Position numbers and translations under genes: made by a program
In this document: in pieces, positions 35,901-51,600 of the stretch
Layout of the letters: each line of letters opens with the position of its first letter
How positions within the stretch are numbered: position 1 is the stretch's first letter
Notes under the pieces: model-generated
Seen by the model: the letters and a program-made list of their open reading frames with translations, nothing else
What the model was told of the DNA's origin: nothing
The model's database searches: none
DNA from: Galaxea fascicularis
Lineage: Eukaryota; Cnidaria; Anthozoa; Scleractinia; Euphylliidae
Length of the DNA: 64,000 nucleotides
NCBI GenBank assembly: GCA_948470475.1
Contig: OX419341.1
Coordinates: 12,126,306-12,190,305, forward strand
Direction: 5' to 3'

Positions 35901-38900
35901 GTGAAAATCAGCCTCACACCTAAAACTGAGAGAAGACATTGCCATTTTCCCAAAAACAGGGAAAAGAAAGAAACTCAACCACAGACATGTACCTTTCCTG
36001 AGGTGTCACGGATGCATCTGTTAAATTCCTTGCCTTCCAACACCAGAAACTCACTGGTGGCTGGCAGAATACCACATTTCAGGGCAATAGACCTTGCTGT
36101 GTTTACGTTATCACCAGTGACCATACGCACTACAATTCCTGCTCGCTGACACTTCAGAATGGCATCTGGTACCTAGTGAAAACAGGATTACTTTGGTCAT
36201 ATGTAATACTGTATTTACCTGTGTATAAGTCAAACCTGTGTATGAGTCGACCCCCTATTTTTGAGGGCAGAAACTGAGTTTTCCTAATTACTCGGGCTTC
36301 CTGTGGAAGGCTCGAGTCTAAATCTGTCATCCGTTTTTCTTTCTTTTTTTTTTCGTTGTCTTCCACAAACCTGATTTCCGGCTTATTTGCGCAGGCGCTA
36401 ATGATGAACCTGTAAAACCAGGTAAAAACCTGTTTACATTTTGTTGACGCTTGTCGTGTCTGCTGAAAAGCAAGGCACAAAGCAACTGTGGATTCCTCGA
36501 CGGATTTCCAAAGGAAAAAGTTGACATGTCTATAGCTATGGTGTCGTATCCAATACGCTCAAAACAATTAGAAACACACACGCTGTTAGCGGTAGGCGGT
36601 AGACCCACACTAAATGATGATGGTGAGCGTACATTTCGAAACGGGTCGTTCCGCGAACTCGAAGCAAATGTGAGAAATATTACGAGATCAAACGAGCTGA
36701 ATGAGCTATCAATGAGTACAAAAAGTGCACAAAGGCTTTGACTACCGATGACAAATGTTCCTTGACGAACTTGAGTGGAAACTTTGACACGAACAGTTTA
36801 GGTGCTGGTGAATACAAGATACCCGTTGATGATGAGATTAGGGGTACAAAGACGAACAGCAGTAGTAACAACAGCAACAGGAAAGCAGCCATGTTGGGTG
36901 ATGAAGACTGAACCAACGCATTGAAGCGAAGATGCAAGTAACGTTTTTACTTTTATGGCTATATTGTCACCAGTATTTCATTTCTTTTGTATACTTTAGA
37001 TTGTGAATTATCAGCTGTATCAAGTCTGTGTAGTGTGTTAGTTTTATGTGTAATCTTGTGCCTTCGCGTGTTCTACATGAATGTATTAAGTTTATCAGTT
37101 TTATCAACACAAATGTCGGATGTACTTGAAAAATGCGAGGTATTTGAGAAGGCAATGCAGTTATCTGAACATGATCAACATGAAGCCTTAGTGAAAATAA
37201 AATATAGAAAGGAATTCAGATCTCATTATGCTAAGTTTGTGTATTTTAACGGCAACCGTGAATGCCATGTGCCATCAAGACGTTGTGATCGCGAGCCCAG
37301 TAAAGGATACCAGTAAAAAAGCTAAAAAGTCTGTAACAGAAAAGAAGAAAACTAAGATTGTTTGTGTTCCCACGGTCCTGTCGTGTCTGCTGGCATACAC
37401 TCACACAGGCAGCCCACTGCTTTAACGAATCGAGTTTTAGTCACAAAATACATGTATAGTATTGTATAATAGGCTGTGCGGAAATCATCCACAACATCCA
37501 TTTGCCACTCGAAAAGCCCGAGTGAAGGCCAATACGGCCTCTAGTTTTGGAGTAAAAACCTTTGTTGGAAAACTAAGCTTGTATATCTAAGAATTTTATT
37601 TAAGGTACTTGGGATACATGAAAAATCACAACAAGAGCATAGCAGGCTTTTGCAGAACGTATATATGCAAGCATTTTGTCCTTAGTTCTTAAAATTGGCT
37701 TACAAAATCAAACATACTAATTTCAAACCAACCTTTCTAATTGTTCAGGGGTAGAGAGGGTTTTGAAAGACCATAAAAACATCAATGAAGCTTGGGAATC
37801 TCTGAAAAATGGCTCAATAAACACTACGAAGCGAGCGTGTGCCTTGAAAACTTGGTAACCAAGCTTGATTAAGTACTGGGGACTAATAACTACACCTGCC
37901 ATGCCAAGTTACTACAGTAGGCAGCGAAGCGTGGAGAGTTCTTCGACCTTCTACGGCTAGATTTACGGCTTTAATAATAGGAAAATTCAGGTCTTTATTT
38001 CAGAATTGTGTCAGTGACAATCCACAACATTCAGGTTTGAATAAATTTCTGTTCAGACAGTTATGGTGATTGTGAAGAACTTATTTAGCTGGCGCTGGCG
38101 AATTTTTGGAGCATCTTTTAGGTTGTAAGAGGTCGACTTATACACAGGTACATACGGTACTACTGAAAATATGCATCAAAATGCATAAAAGACAAGGTGG
38201 AATCTGGAAAAAAAATATATCTTATTCATTGGCTGGGAGGTTTGTATAGGGAAAATTGTGCCTGAGGTGTTGTCGTATTCAAGGCTGAGGGCACAGTTTT
38301 TCCACATATGGACCGACCTAAGCTGGTGAATAACGTTTTTACTTTTTCTGAAGATAAGTGAGAACTTGTTTACAAAGTCTTTCTAACTATTCTTGTTAAG
38401 TTTGGCAAAAATCTCAGACAAAAATGGCAGGCAAATTATAAAACAGAAATTTAAAAATAAATTGGAGCAATAAATGTAAAGGGAAAATGTGATACTTTGT
38501 AGCAATCAGAAACTAAGCATTTAAATTTGAACAGTTACTTCGCACAAACACAGGTGAACACTAAAAAATTAATGTTCTGAGTATCAGCAGTTTGTAGTGA
38601 AAAGCTAAGCTTTGCCTTTTGGAAATGAAATCAAATTGAAAATTGGTTTTAATGCAAGTTCTTCAAACACAAGGGGAACATCACATCTTAGTCTTTGTCT
38701 TCGTATCTTATTCTCTGATAATTCACATTAGTTTATATCCGTCAAAACATTCATTAGCTGTTTTCAATGGCGGGTCAATATTTCTTACAAAAACAAATAT
38801 TCGAAAAACAGCAAAGTGTCAAACAAAATCAAAACAATACTTGCCATTTAGACAATAACTAGGCCTTTAATTCCATCGCTGATGTTTTCCTTCACTACAC

Positions 38901-39607
38901 AAAGTTTAGTAAGCAAAAGGTTTCATTTTCAGAGGACAACTGTACTCTTTCATCACCCAGGGGTGAAAAGATTTCACTTCCACAGATTCACAAAGATTGC
39001 AGGATTTGTTGCCCTGCCCTCTTGGATAAAGATAAATTACAAAAAGTCTCTGTTTCACAAATAGATTCCATTTGCCAATGCGTGTGTACTCTGATAATGC
39101 AAAGATAACGTCAAAATGGGGTAGGAACAAAAAAGTATGTCATGAGCTGCAAAATGCGACTGATGTTTTTACCATGTTTTGATGTCCCATCTGCATTATC
39201 AGAGCACACACACACACTGACATAAGAATATTAAGCTATTTGTTTAAAGTGGTTTTAAATAGGTATCATTTTGTGAGTGGTGAATATGAAATGAATCCTG
39301 TACATGAACTGCAGAAATGAAATCAAATGAAGACTGATCCTTGCAGTCGTTAATGCAATTTTATGCAATTGTGTAAGGAAGCCTGGAAAAAATTCAGGAC
39401 TTCAATGGGGTTTGAACCAGTGACCTCATGATACCAGTGCGACACTCCAACCAACTAAGTCATGAAGCCTCTGACGTCGGGAGCAGGTCAATTGTGGGTC
39501 AATTCATTTGATTTCATTTCCGTAATTCATGTATATGATTCATTTCATATTCACCACTCACATTCATCACTTCCACGCGAACCTACAATTGACCTGCTCC
39601 TAACATA

Positions 39608-39639
<32 letters not shown>

Positions 39640-42600
39640 ACACCAGTACCATGGCAACCATATGGCGCATTCAGTTGAGCCCCAAAAATCTAAATCTTTG
39701 GTCCTATTTAAAAATCAGGTCAATGAAATCTTCTCAAACGTCTACATTACATGTTACCAGGAATCAACTAGTCAACTTCTCTAGGGCAGATTAAGTTCAC
39801 TATTGCTTTCTTAATTTTTTTTTTCCCACCAACAGAATTTTTTAAAAGTTGCACCAAATATGCAGCCAACTGATCTTAGTTGTTATCAAAAAATGAAATA
39901 AATCTACCAAGTGAAAGCAGAAATATAAGCGACTGCAGTTGCAAAACTTCAAAAATTTCGAGACAACAAGATTAGCATTTGAGCATCCATGACATGCATG
40001 TGTATAGCCTTTTTTGAGTCATCTCTCATGTGAGTATCTCAGATATGGTGTGTTGCTTACACACGCCCAAGCTCAGCTGAAAACCCTTTCAAGCCTCCTT
40101 GATACCTCGTTTTTTTCTACTTTCTTTGACACATCATGTAATTTGTGTTACCCAAATGTAAAACATTTTACATGGCGTCAGAAGACGCCCGTGATCCAAA
40201 GGAGGCTTGATTTTTGGCTTGTTAGTAGCGGTATGCAAGAAGATATTGATAATGTTGATGTAATTCCATCATTAAAATCTGATCATTCAGCAATTGTGTT
40301 ATCTATAAATGGAATTGAGAATAGACCCCGAGGTACGAGCAAGGGGAAAAAAGCAACAAATATTTTTTTAAATTTAGAAAATTCAAGAGGTAAGAAAAGT
40401 TCAATTCGGAAGATATTTAAGGATGATGAATTCTTAACATCAAATCCTCAAGTGATTACTATCCAGGGAATGACGGGCTTACGGTGGAATTTTATTTAGT
40501 GTTTTGGCCAATAGTAGGCAAGCATTTGATTGATTGCTTTAAATATGCACATGATCATGGTGAGCTCTCCAATTCCCAAAAACAAGCTGTAATTACTTTG
40601 TTGGAAAAGAAAGGCAAGGACAAAAGGTTGATAAAAAACTGGCATCCAATTTCCCTACTCAATGTGGACGCTAAAATAGCTTCTAAAACCTTAGCCAAAC
40701 GATTGGAACCAATCTTACCTGAATTAATTCAGTGCAGTCAAAATGCGTATGTAAAAGGAAGGTCAATTTTCGATAATGTAAGAACTATTGATGATATTTT
40801 GGACTACACCAGACATACGGAAATGCCAGGCATTCTTGTTGCTATTGACTTTGAAAAAGCGTTTGACTCGTTGGATCATACTTATCTCTTTAAAGTTCTT
40901 AATGCATTCAACTTTGGGCCATCTTTTGTTCAATGGATTCGTATTTTGTATTCAAATATATCAAGTTGTATTATCAACAATGGTTTTACATCAGATTTTT
41001 TTGCAGTTCGTCGAGGTGTGCGGCAAGGTGACCCACTCTCACCTCTTCTTTTTGTATGAGGATTAGAAATTCTGGCATGCAGTATTCGGAAAAATGATAA
41101 AATTCAGGTTATTCAAATTGACAACTCCGAGGTTAAATTGACACTTTTGCAGATGATTTGACTTGTTTCCTCTGTAACAGATCCTCATATGATTGTTTTT
41201 GAGATTGCCTTAGTAAATTCTCAGAATGTTCTGGTCTCAAAGTAAATGAGGAGAAGACTGAACTGTTCACTGTTAAGCACAAGGAATTTAGAGTACGAGA
41301 GGTTTCCGCATGAATTTAAAACTTCTATTAATTCTTGGTGTGCATTTTGATTATAATAATGTAAGGAGAAAGAAAGCAAATTTTTATTCTGTCCTGAAAT
41401 CATCAAAAAGGTATTGAATATGTGGAAGTGGAGGGGCCTGATGCTCATTGGTAGAATTCAAACAGTGAAATCATTTGCCATACCCAAAATTGTGTCCAAG
41501 GCATCTTTAATTCCACTGTCTAATGAACTCATTAAAGAGGGTAATAAAGAACTTTATTCGTTTATCTGGAAGGGCAAAGACAAGGTCAAACTTCGGCTTT
41601 AAATTAATAAATGATATTTAAGAGGGCGGTTTGAAAATGCTAGATCTTGAATCTATGATATCTGCTCAAAGAGTCATGTGCGTAAAGAAATACGTTGAAA
41701 ATTATGAAAGTCCCTGGAAGTATGTTGTGGATTTTTACGGTGTATCTAAAGAAAGTGGGTGGGAAATTTTTGGAATCTGTCAGTCCCTGGAGCTGCTCTC
41801 GAGCTTCATAAAGTTTTCCAGAAACAAAATTTCCGGATTTTCCAGGCCCCAGAAAGAATCATTCCAGACCCAAAATGTACATGAAGTATTTTTTGCGGTT
41901 CTGGATCTGGGTTCCTAACATCTTTCAAGAAAACTTTATCACTTTAGTTTACAAATTCCACGGTTTTCCAGGACCTCCTAACATTTTCAAGGACTACAGT
42001 GCAGCTCAGAAATAAGCAAACAAAAATGTGTGAGTAATACATGTACGTGCACAATACACAAATAAAACTATATGCATACTAGTACTGACATACGCGCATA
42101 AGCGTATACAGTTATATGAGTATGTATGTAGTGAAAACGATAATGGTCAAGCTGCACCGAATGTCGATCATCTTGTGTTTTTCACCTGGCTGTGTTTGTT
42201 TACAACTGTTGAATGCTATTTCAAGGGCACAAGTGTAACAGTACAACATATTGAAATATTAAAATGTTGGCTAAATGATAAGCCTCGTGTTTGGAGGTAA
42301 CCATTTGATATTTTTATTGTCATCTCTAAACAGCATTTGATTTTCATTTGTCGGTAAAAAGCTTTTTACCCTTTGAATTAGTGAACTGTGCCAGATAAAC
42401 AGGCGGAGAAGCAAGCAAGAGTTTGTTGTTTTTAGACATGCGCAGTACTGAACTGTTCCTGCAAGTAATATTAGTTCACTAGCTATTCTTTATTTCTTAA
42501 GAAAAGAAAAAGGAAAGCAGACAACAGAGATTAACCCAATGGTTATTCATCTGTAATTTGCAAAGCAAAGTTACCTTAGTAATTTTATGTAAATACGTAT

Positions 42601-45600
42601 GTTTTCAAATTGCGTGAATTTCATGCTTGCTTTTATACAACCACTTTTTTTGTTGTGCAACACGATGCCACATAAAGTAAAAGTATGGCAGTGAATAACA
42701 AAGGCACATACAAGAAGCATAATAAACGTATATTAAAGTACACAGTATGTCGTATGGTATGTGTATGCACAGTTTGCTTATTTTTGAGCTGCACTATAAA
42801 ATTCAAGTAGTTTCCAGGATTTCCAGGACTTGTATGAATCCCATACTCATAACACCAGAACCCAAAAAGTTGAACTTGTGCCAAGAAATGAGAGGAACAG
42901 GAGAATCAGTCCCATATTAAAATTGAAATAGATGTTGGCCCTACCTCAGATCTGACAGGATCTTCAATACCAACTACTCCAATACAAGTCAAGTGAGACA
43001 AGATTTCACGCTCATTATCCCAATCTGGGTCACACTCTGCACTGGCATCACCTGCTAAACAAACACAGATCACTATTGAAGAATTAATGATTTCATTTGA
43101 CAACTCTAACCCAGACACAAGTACCATACCACAAACTTTAAAATGTTAAGGTATTAAAATAGGTTTCTAAAACTTTCTATTCTAGCTATAGATTGTGAAT
43201 ACCCCCATCCTACCCTACCCTTCCCACAAAAGAAAAAATCAACTATTACAAGGAACCATGCTAACACAACCACACCTTCTCTTCTTACATCTCTTAGATT
43301 AAGACAACCCTGACATTGCTACTGATGCAAGAGGGTTTTGATCCTCCTACGTTTGCTATCACACTGTGCTAGCCTTTATGATTGACATCAATCCATTAAC
43401 AACCTTTACTTTCCATGCCCAATTCTGTAGCTGTCTTCTACAATTTGTGACAACACCACATTGCAAAACCTTAATTTTAAAAACATTTAACAAACCTTTT
43501 TCAGGAGGAACTCCATTAGCAGGAAAATCTCTATATGCCAAACTGATGGTCCTCAAACCATCACAAGCCATTGGTTCAATTACTTCCTTCACCATTTTCT
43601 CAGCATCAGCAGCTGTAAAAGGCCTAATTTCACCATTTTTGCCAATGATTGAAGTACAGCGGCTTAAAATAATCTCAGAGGCACCCTTAGAATAGATACG
43701 AAAGCCACCACCTGGAAGTCGCACAGCAGTGGTCATGGATTTTCTTGCAGAGTTAAAGGTGTACACCTTCACAAAACTAGACTCAGGGTTGTGATCTCTG
43801 TAATCTTGGTAGGTTTCACCAATCTCAAGCACGAAACCCAACAAAGCACCCTCAGTTTTGTTGCCCACTTGTATTGGAAGGCCATCTGGCGTATTAGAAG
43901 GCTGGAAATCACATATCACAGGTAAATACATGTAAGCATAGCTCTGAAACATTTTACTGTACACTAAGATCAGGGGACTTGCTTTTCTGTGCCTTGTCAG
44001 TTGTTCGTTGTGAAAACATACTATGTACACTTGTTTAATGTGATCTTGATGCCTTCTCATGTTACTGAAAGTTACCACTATCAGTGCTTTGTGTGAGGTT
44101 TGTTTATTTTTATTTTTTCACTTGTCTTGATTTTGTTACTAACTTTTTGCTTAATAGGCAAAACAAGCACAGATCAATATAAAGTGATAACTGTTTTCGT
44201 AATAGTAGCTTTCTGATCTCAATACTGTTAACTACCACAGGATGCTAATTTGCACTGAACATTATTTGCACTACAAGCCAATCAGATTTTTTTGTGATAA
44301 TAGTGAAGAAATAGTAAAAAAAAAACAAACAAACAAATAAAGAATCATAATTATAATAATAAATCAAAGTTCTAGTGCCCAAGGACCATAGTGAGTTTGT
44401 AACAAGCACAATCTTAGCAACAACAAGGATATAATTACTGCGCAGTGGACAAATCGCAAATCTGCAGGCATTTAATACCCATTAAGTTTTCTTTACAATC
44501 AATCTCATTTTCATGCAGTCTTCGGTAAACATTTATGCAATAAAAGCAGGGATTGAACAGGATTCATTTTTTTAAAATAAAGCAATTCTTATCTGACCAG
44601 TCCTTCTCTGAGTACATTTTTTGTCTAGAAATAATAAATTATTTGTGGACTTTGGAAATTACATCAGAGCAATTTAACCATCGGAACTGGAACTTAAGCA
44701 CACTTCCAGATCATCTGCTGAAGTATGGTAATATTACACTTCAGCAGATGTTATCTCGACACAAATATCAAAACTGCCAACAGACACACCTTTCTCTATC
44801 AGTATCTACAATAAGAGGGATGACTTTGCATTCTGGATTGTCAACTTTCCCTACATGGACAGCAACATTCACGCCAATCCAGCTTACGGCATTTATGTAC
44901 TTCAACTGGTGAGATATGCTACAGTTTGCATGTCCAAGGTTGACTTCATAGATAGACTCCGTGAACATTCATTAGGTCTTAAACAACAAGGCTTTCAAGC
45001 CAATCTACATGTACCTCAGAAATAATTTAATAAATTCTTCAATCGCCATGGTCTTATCATTGAGAAGTATGGTGCAACCCTGCATGAGATAAGATTATAG
45101 CAATCCAGGGTTGAATTGCACCATTGTATCCTTACATTACATATTTGTTGCTTAGATTTGTGTTTGAATTGTATCTTGGCATGCATGAGCACCCAATTTT
45201 ATTTAGTACTCATCCATTATTTATTTATCTAATTGACCCGTGCATTTAGTTCTTTAAATAACATCTTAATTTTACTTTGTGTTATTTTCCTTACTCATAT
45301 GTGTTGTCTGTGACTGTACTCACATTGTGGGTGGCTCCTCCTAAAATGTTCTGAAATTGGTATAGGATTTAATGGAGCCGAAACCAATATTGTGGAATTG
45401 CACACATTTTAGGCATCCTACTAATGAACAGTTACACCACGCAGATATATATTTTAGTAACTACTGTAGTTATTCGGTTATAAGGCGCACCCCCAATTCG
45501 GCAACTTCATTACTGCATGTTTTCAAACTGAAAATATCACTAAAATACTTGGTTATAAGGCGCACCATTGTTTGGGGAGTGAAGATCGATCAAGTTTATT

Positions 45601-48600
45601 GTAAATTATTTCAAAAACTTACAAAAAAGCGAAAAAGTCGCATATTAATTTTAGTTTACTGTTAATTAACAAAAGCAGAATTGTTGCACATGCGACCACG
45701 TGCACAAACAAAAGCCTTGATTAAACAAAAGCAAAATGTCACACACATAAACAAAAGGCAAGAAATGTCACAGCTAATAATTATGTTTTAATAGCAGCAC
45801 TTCACTTTCTAATGGAAACTCGTTATAATAAGAACTGAAGATACCAAATACTATTTCTTATACTACCCAAGTTTTGCTGCTCTACATGAAACACTGTTTC
45901 CCTCTGCTACATGCTTGTCGGGAGATAATTGGCCTTCCACATCTGATAAGAGAAAAACTGCCTCCATCTGCCCTCTAAATGGAGCTCTTGGAATTTGCTA
46001 TTCTGAAATGTGTGGTTCCAGAAAATATCCATACCCGCCCCCACGGAGGGTTTTTTCAGTTTAAGCCCTCACCCCCCCGGATTTTCCATTCCGGAGGGCT
46101 TTATGTTATTTCCCCCCCACCCCCTGGAATTTCCAAGATTTTTCCACTTGGTCCCCCCTACCCCCAGGAAATTCCAAATCCACAAATAAAGAGACTTCAT
46201 TACTTTATTTTGATCTACTTAGAGCTGAAATGAGATTTAGTTGCAGCCAAATAAAGTTACACTCCAGATGACGACGTAAAGCGGCATACTTTTCACGTAA
46301 GCGATTTGGCCACACCACACTTGTTATTTCATGGAACATTATTTAAGGAGATATTCACTAGGTAAGGAACAAAATTGCTGGATGAGGCTGTGAGATTTAA
46401 TTTTCCTAACAAGATTACTAGACAATTAATTTTATTTGACAATAGAGTGGTAATTTCGTCCCTTTTATTTTGTAATGCAAGAACAATTGGCATGCTATTT
46501 GCTCATGTAACATTCCGTGATTGCATTACTTTTTGAGTAAATGGCTTTAGGAGAAAACTACTATCCTAAATAGTGACAAATGCCAAACAAGAACAGTGGT
46601 AAAACGATTATAAGTGTAATATGCATTTCCTTTGATTTTCTAACGGGCTACCATCGAAGAGCAACATATAATTATGATATCTTAATGTATTTTTTAGTGA
46701 ACGCAATGGTAGACCGTGCTAGAATGGCAGACCGTTAAATTTCATAACAGTCCTTTGTGGAAATTAGTAAAAAACGTTTCAATCAGTGTAACATAAACGA
46801 TGCAAAGCATTGACAGCACTTTGGCATTTCATTTTGTGTATTCTGCCGCTGATTTCTTAGCCTCCCACGTAGTCATTTTTAGGGGAGTCGTATTTCACCT
46901 CCACCACAAACGCCTGCTTACCTGAGAGCAACATTCCTTTCCCATTGTTTGACATGCGAGGGGTCCGAGCCAATCACAAACGAATCACAGTCATAAAACG
47001 TGCTTCCTGTCACAAGTTGGCTTTTTGACCTTTGTCACACAATATAACTCGCTCATCAATGCCTACCATAGTCTGAAGAAAACACTGAGGGAAATATACA
47101 AAGAACCATCTAACATCTCATGTAGACTCAGTGGAAAGACATAATCGTTAGAGCAAAACTCAAAAGCCTACAGTTTAAAAGCCTAAAATCGGGATAAATG
47201 AGTCCGTGTTTGGCCTGACAGCACTATTATTACATCAATGAAATCACAAGAAATGGAAGCGTGTTTGGTCTGTCAACACTTTTTCTCTCTACCGAACATG
47301 GGAGTTCCAAATACAACTGGAAAGGCCATCCTCTCTATGTTTACTGAGCGTCCATCCTTTAAATCACTGAGACTAACACAAGCCGAAACCTCATTGCTGC
47401 GTAAATATCTGAATTGATATCTCAACAACTACACCGTGTACTGAAGAAGCGGCTATTGAAGATCGGTGGCAAAGCTTAGATGTCAGTGATTTCCAATATC
47501 CTGTGGGCAAATTGAAAAATATGTCGCTCCTCCGTTTGTTGAATTCCTGGATTGCAGATAACTGAAAGTGATTTAAACGTGAAATTTCGAATATAGAGCA
47601 TGCAGACAGCGCAAACTGCTCGAGTCCGTTGTTTCCTGTTGTGCGGTTGACGTCACTTTCCAGAAATCAGTAGGTAAAATGTGACTGGCTAAGCTGCGGG
47701 AAAGGAATGTTGCTCTCGGGTAAGCAGGCGTTTGTGGGGTGGAGGTGAAATACGACTGCCCTAAAAAACGACTGCGTGGGAGGCTACTGATTTCTAAGCA
47801 GCTGGATTTAATGGCACGCGATCACATTAGAATGTCTGTTTAGGTGGCTAATTCTTTTACATCAACAACAGCTTATCTCCTCAATCTAGTGTCGGCTTTT
47901 GGCGTCATTTGAAAAGGTAAATCTCCTGCCTGGCGGAGATTCACAGTAAATGACTTAGAATCACGTCTTTACAGACCGTAAGAGCAAAAATGGGGTTATA
48001 TAAGTAGTCTATATCAAAACTTAAGAGTGTTTTCGGTTAGCTCCGTAAAAGCAGTGAAATACGCTCTGATTACGTCGTACGATAAACAACACAAAATGAG
48101 CTTTATCCGCTGGCCATTTTTAATCCACGTGATGTAAGACAATGAAACCCTATTTGTTTTAAACACCTCATTAAAAGCAAAAACTACAATAGCTCTCGCC
48201 CAGATTCCCTAACTAATAAAGTGGCCATACAGTGCACTCGCATTGAGACAACCAGTTGCAAAATTGTTGAGACATTTGCAATCAAAAACACCTCTTCTTT
48301 CTCTAAAACGCTGCTGCTAACAAATCTGTGACATACAATACTCACCCCCTCCCTCTCCCCCTTTCAAAGTTGTTCCTCAAAGTTTCAAGCATGATGCTGC
48401 ACCTTTAACAACTTTGAAAAGAGGGGGAGGGGGAGGGAAAGCGGAAGATCATGGAAACGTCATTCAAGGCCAAATGGCGTACAGTGTCTCAAGTATTTTT
48501 GCAACTCGTTGCAGCTCATGGATGGGCAACATAACAATACTTTGAATTTACAACAACTTTACTTTCTAAAAAGATATGTGCAAGAAACCTGTACATTTGT

Positions 48601-51600
48601 TTGTGTTTTGTGGGAGAGCATCCTTTTCAGACACACCTCTTGGTAAAAGACCTGTTTACTCGCTAATATTTTCCGTAAAATTATGCAGTTGATTGACAGG
48701 TGCCAGAAGCATTACATTGGACGAAATTGACAGACGTAAGTAATTTGAATTGGCGATGGAGCACAAATAAGCACATTTGTACACAGACTATAAAAATAAT
48801 ATTCAAAAGTGATTGCTTTGTTAAGAAGTGTAACAGGCAAGTTAAAGTTTCTTACTGATCAACGGCTCATTTCAAGTTAGTTTTATAAATGTTTTTGGTT
48901 GTAATAAAATTTCCGACTATTCTGAATGTGAGATAACATACAGATAATAACATGATTATTTTGTGAAAGTCCTGAGGGAAATTAGTCACGCTTTACAGTC
49001 ACAATGTTTTTGAGCGATTTGGGGTCCGGCACAAAACTTTTGCTTTGTAAGGTGAGATATTCAATCCATCTATTTATGCTTTGTGCTACCACAACTTGAT
49101 TTTCCAAATATTTTGTTGTTCGAACAGATTAGCTGTTATAGCTGCTCATCAGACCAAATTATATCCTTATTTACATGCTTGTGGTCCTTGTGTTTTTGTC
49201 AAATGTTGACAAAGTGTTATAAGGATCAAGGGATATAGCCTTTCTAAGGGACGGTTCATTATTTATGGGGATGACTGGGTCGGATAATTTGAAATAACTT
49301 TTCATTTTTTTCCTAATGCCTGTCACACTATCACGTCAGAATTTCTAAGCCCGTCCTGATTTATTTTCAATTTTTCAAAGCCCGGTCAATGTAATTAATA
49401 TTTAATTTGACGAAGAATTATGACAATGCATAAACAGTATAGAAGTCACTTTATGTATTACAACATGACTTGTTTAATAACAAATTGTTTCCGGCAATTT
49501 GGGTACATCGCAACAAAGGAGATGATTCCGGTGGGACACGGCCATTGAAAAGTACCAAATGTCACGAAAGAGATTAGTTATAACCTGGAGCTATAGAATT
49601 CAGCTTATCATTAAATTACATTTCAATGGCGACAACCGGTATCAAAATACGCTTGTGTTCACAGGCTACATTAAAATCAAGCAACATTTGTAAATTGAAA
49701 ATATAAATAGTTGATGCCGAAAACTTGACCTATTTACAAGATTTTTAATCTATACTTAACAGTACCAGAATCAATAGGCCTTGGCGTAGATGCAGGTGTC
49801 GATTGTTTGATGATTAAATCATTCGTCTCTTCTCAAAAACATCACAATGATGATCAAAACACTTAAATCCGTACAAGTACCTTCACGTTGCCACATTCTC
49901 AGCACCCAATCGTCTTGTTCAACCCTCATTAATTTGCATACAACCTTTATTTTTGCCAAATATGGGCATTGTTTTTCTACAGTCACAAATGTAAACAAAA
50001 CATTCAATTTGTAATTCGAAGTCGCGACAGTGTTTAATATTGATAAAGTTAAAAAGTTATATATTTTACTGTTGAAGTGACAAATGTCATAATTAATTGT
50101 TAAAGGACTTTTTTTCAGAACCCGGTCCTTTTGCCCTTTTAAATCTTCATAGCCCGTCGTTTCTGGAAGAAAATTTTTTATGACCCAGTCATTTTTTATC
50201 CGACCTGGTTATCTCCATAAATAATGAACCATCCCTAAACAAGATCATATTTGCAATCGAGCGTTCACCATGAAAAGAGCGTCTTCAAAAATACTTTGTT
50301 ACATACCTGCTTAAATCAATCATATGTTGCTCATAAATCAAATGCGTTGCCTGCCAGAATTCAGTTTTTTCGCTAGAAAGTCTTTCTCCTGTTTTCCTTT
50401 TTTGCCAATTTTCTTCATTCTTCCTTCTTCCATCATATTGTGGCAAAACATTCTCGATTACTAAAGCCTGCGAGCAAGCTCTCCACTGGGGTCTCACGCG
50501 AGATTTTCGAGCGCGAGCGAAGCGAGGCGCGAGAGGATTGGGGCGGGGTCGAGAGAAGGAGAGCTTGCAACGATCACTGAAGAAATTTCATTTCCACCCC
50601 GGAAACCGCAGGACGGCAAGGGTTGGATTGAATTTCACCGGAAGTTAAATGGCTTTTTAGTCAACTCGCCTAGACCGCGCCAGCATGGCAGACAAGGATT
50701 TCGGAGGTTTTAAGCAAGTTTCAGTCCGCATCAGGCATTCAGTTCCAACTGAAAGAACAGCAGGTTACAGCAGTGAAAAGTCTTTAAATCATGACGTTCT
50801 TGTCGTGTTACCTACGGGGTACGGAAAGAGTTTAATCTTCCAGTCGTTTGTGGTGGCGTAAGAACTTCTGGAGAATGCGAAAGCTGGTGTGGTGCATAAG
50901 ACAACATATTAGGGTCCCTTCACTGTTATTGTCATTGGCGTTGTTTCAGCAGTACGAAAAACGCATACAGTTATTCTAATGCTATTGCCGATTGCACATA
51001 CTAATACAAGGACTAGTCTAAGCAATATTCAAGAACTTTTCAGTCAGAGAAGACAAGTCAAGAGAATATTCGCATATTAATGAGCTTAGTTTCTCACGCT
51101 CAACATGTTTGTGTTCTCGACCGTTTATCAGGTTTCCTCCTGCTGGCGCGTCAGAATAAATCGTCCTAGATTGTAGCGCTTTCTTTTAGCTTCAAATAGA
51201 GACCAAATGTATGTTCGTAGTCGAAATACAACCAGAGTTATGAATTTTTTTCCGCCACGCGCCAACTTTTTTCCTTCTCGTACTTGAAAGTACAAGGCCG
51301 TCAGTGCATGAGACAACATTTTCGCCTTCACTCTTATGACCTCTTATTGTCATTGGCGTTGTTTCAGCAGTAGGAAAAACGCATACAGTTATTCTAATGC
51401 TATTGCCGATTACATGCTGATTAAAAGGACTGCTCTAAGCAGTATTCAGGCGAAGAGACCCACGTGGGAAGACATCGCTTGAATCTGTCCTCTCCACTCG
51501 AGGCCGTCTCTTGATCATCATTAAACAAATCGCTTGCAATAAACGAGTGCAACTGATGTAACGTCCTTATTTTCCGTCCACAAGCCTTTCAAAGTCGGTC

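Noticed and set aside
36451..37316. Possible transposase or captured gene inside the TA-flanked element
   Set aside because: Short frames on both strands, with no DDE pattern or recognised domain; not enough to name a product.
39611..39652. A tRNA gene on the plus strand
   Set aside because: Only the 5' half is present; there is no T arm or box B.
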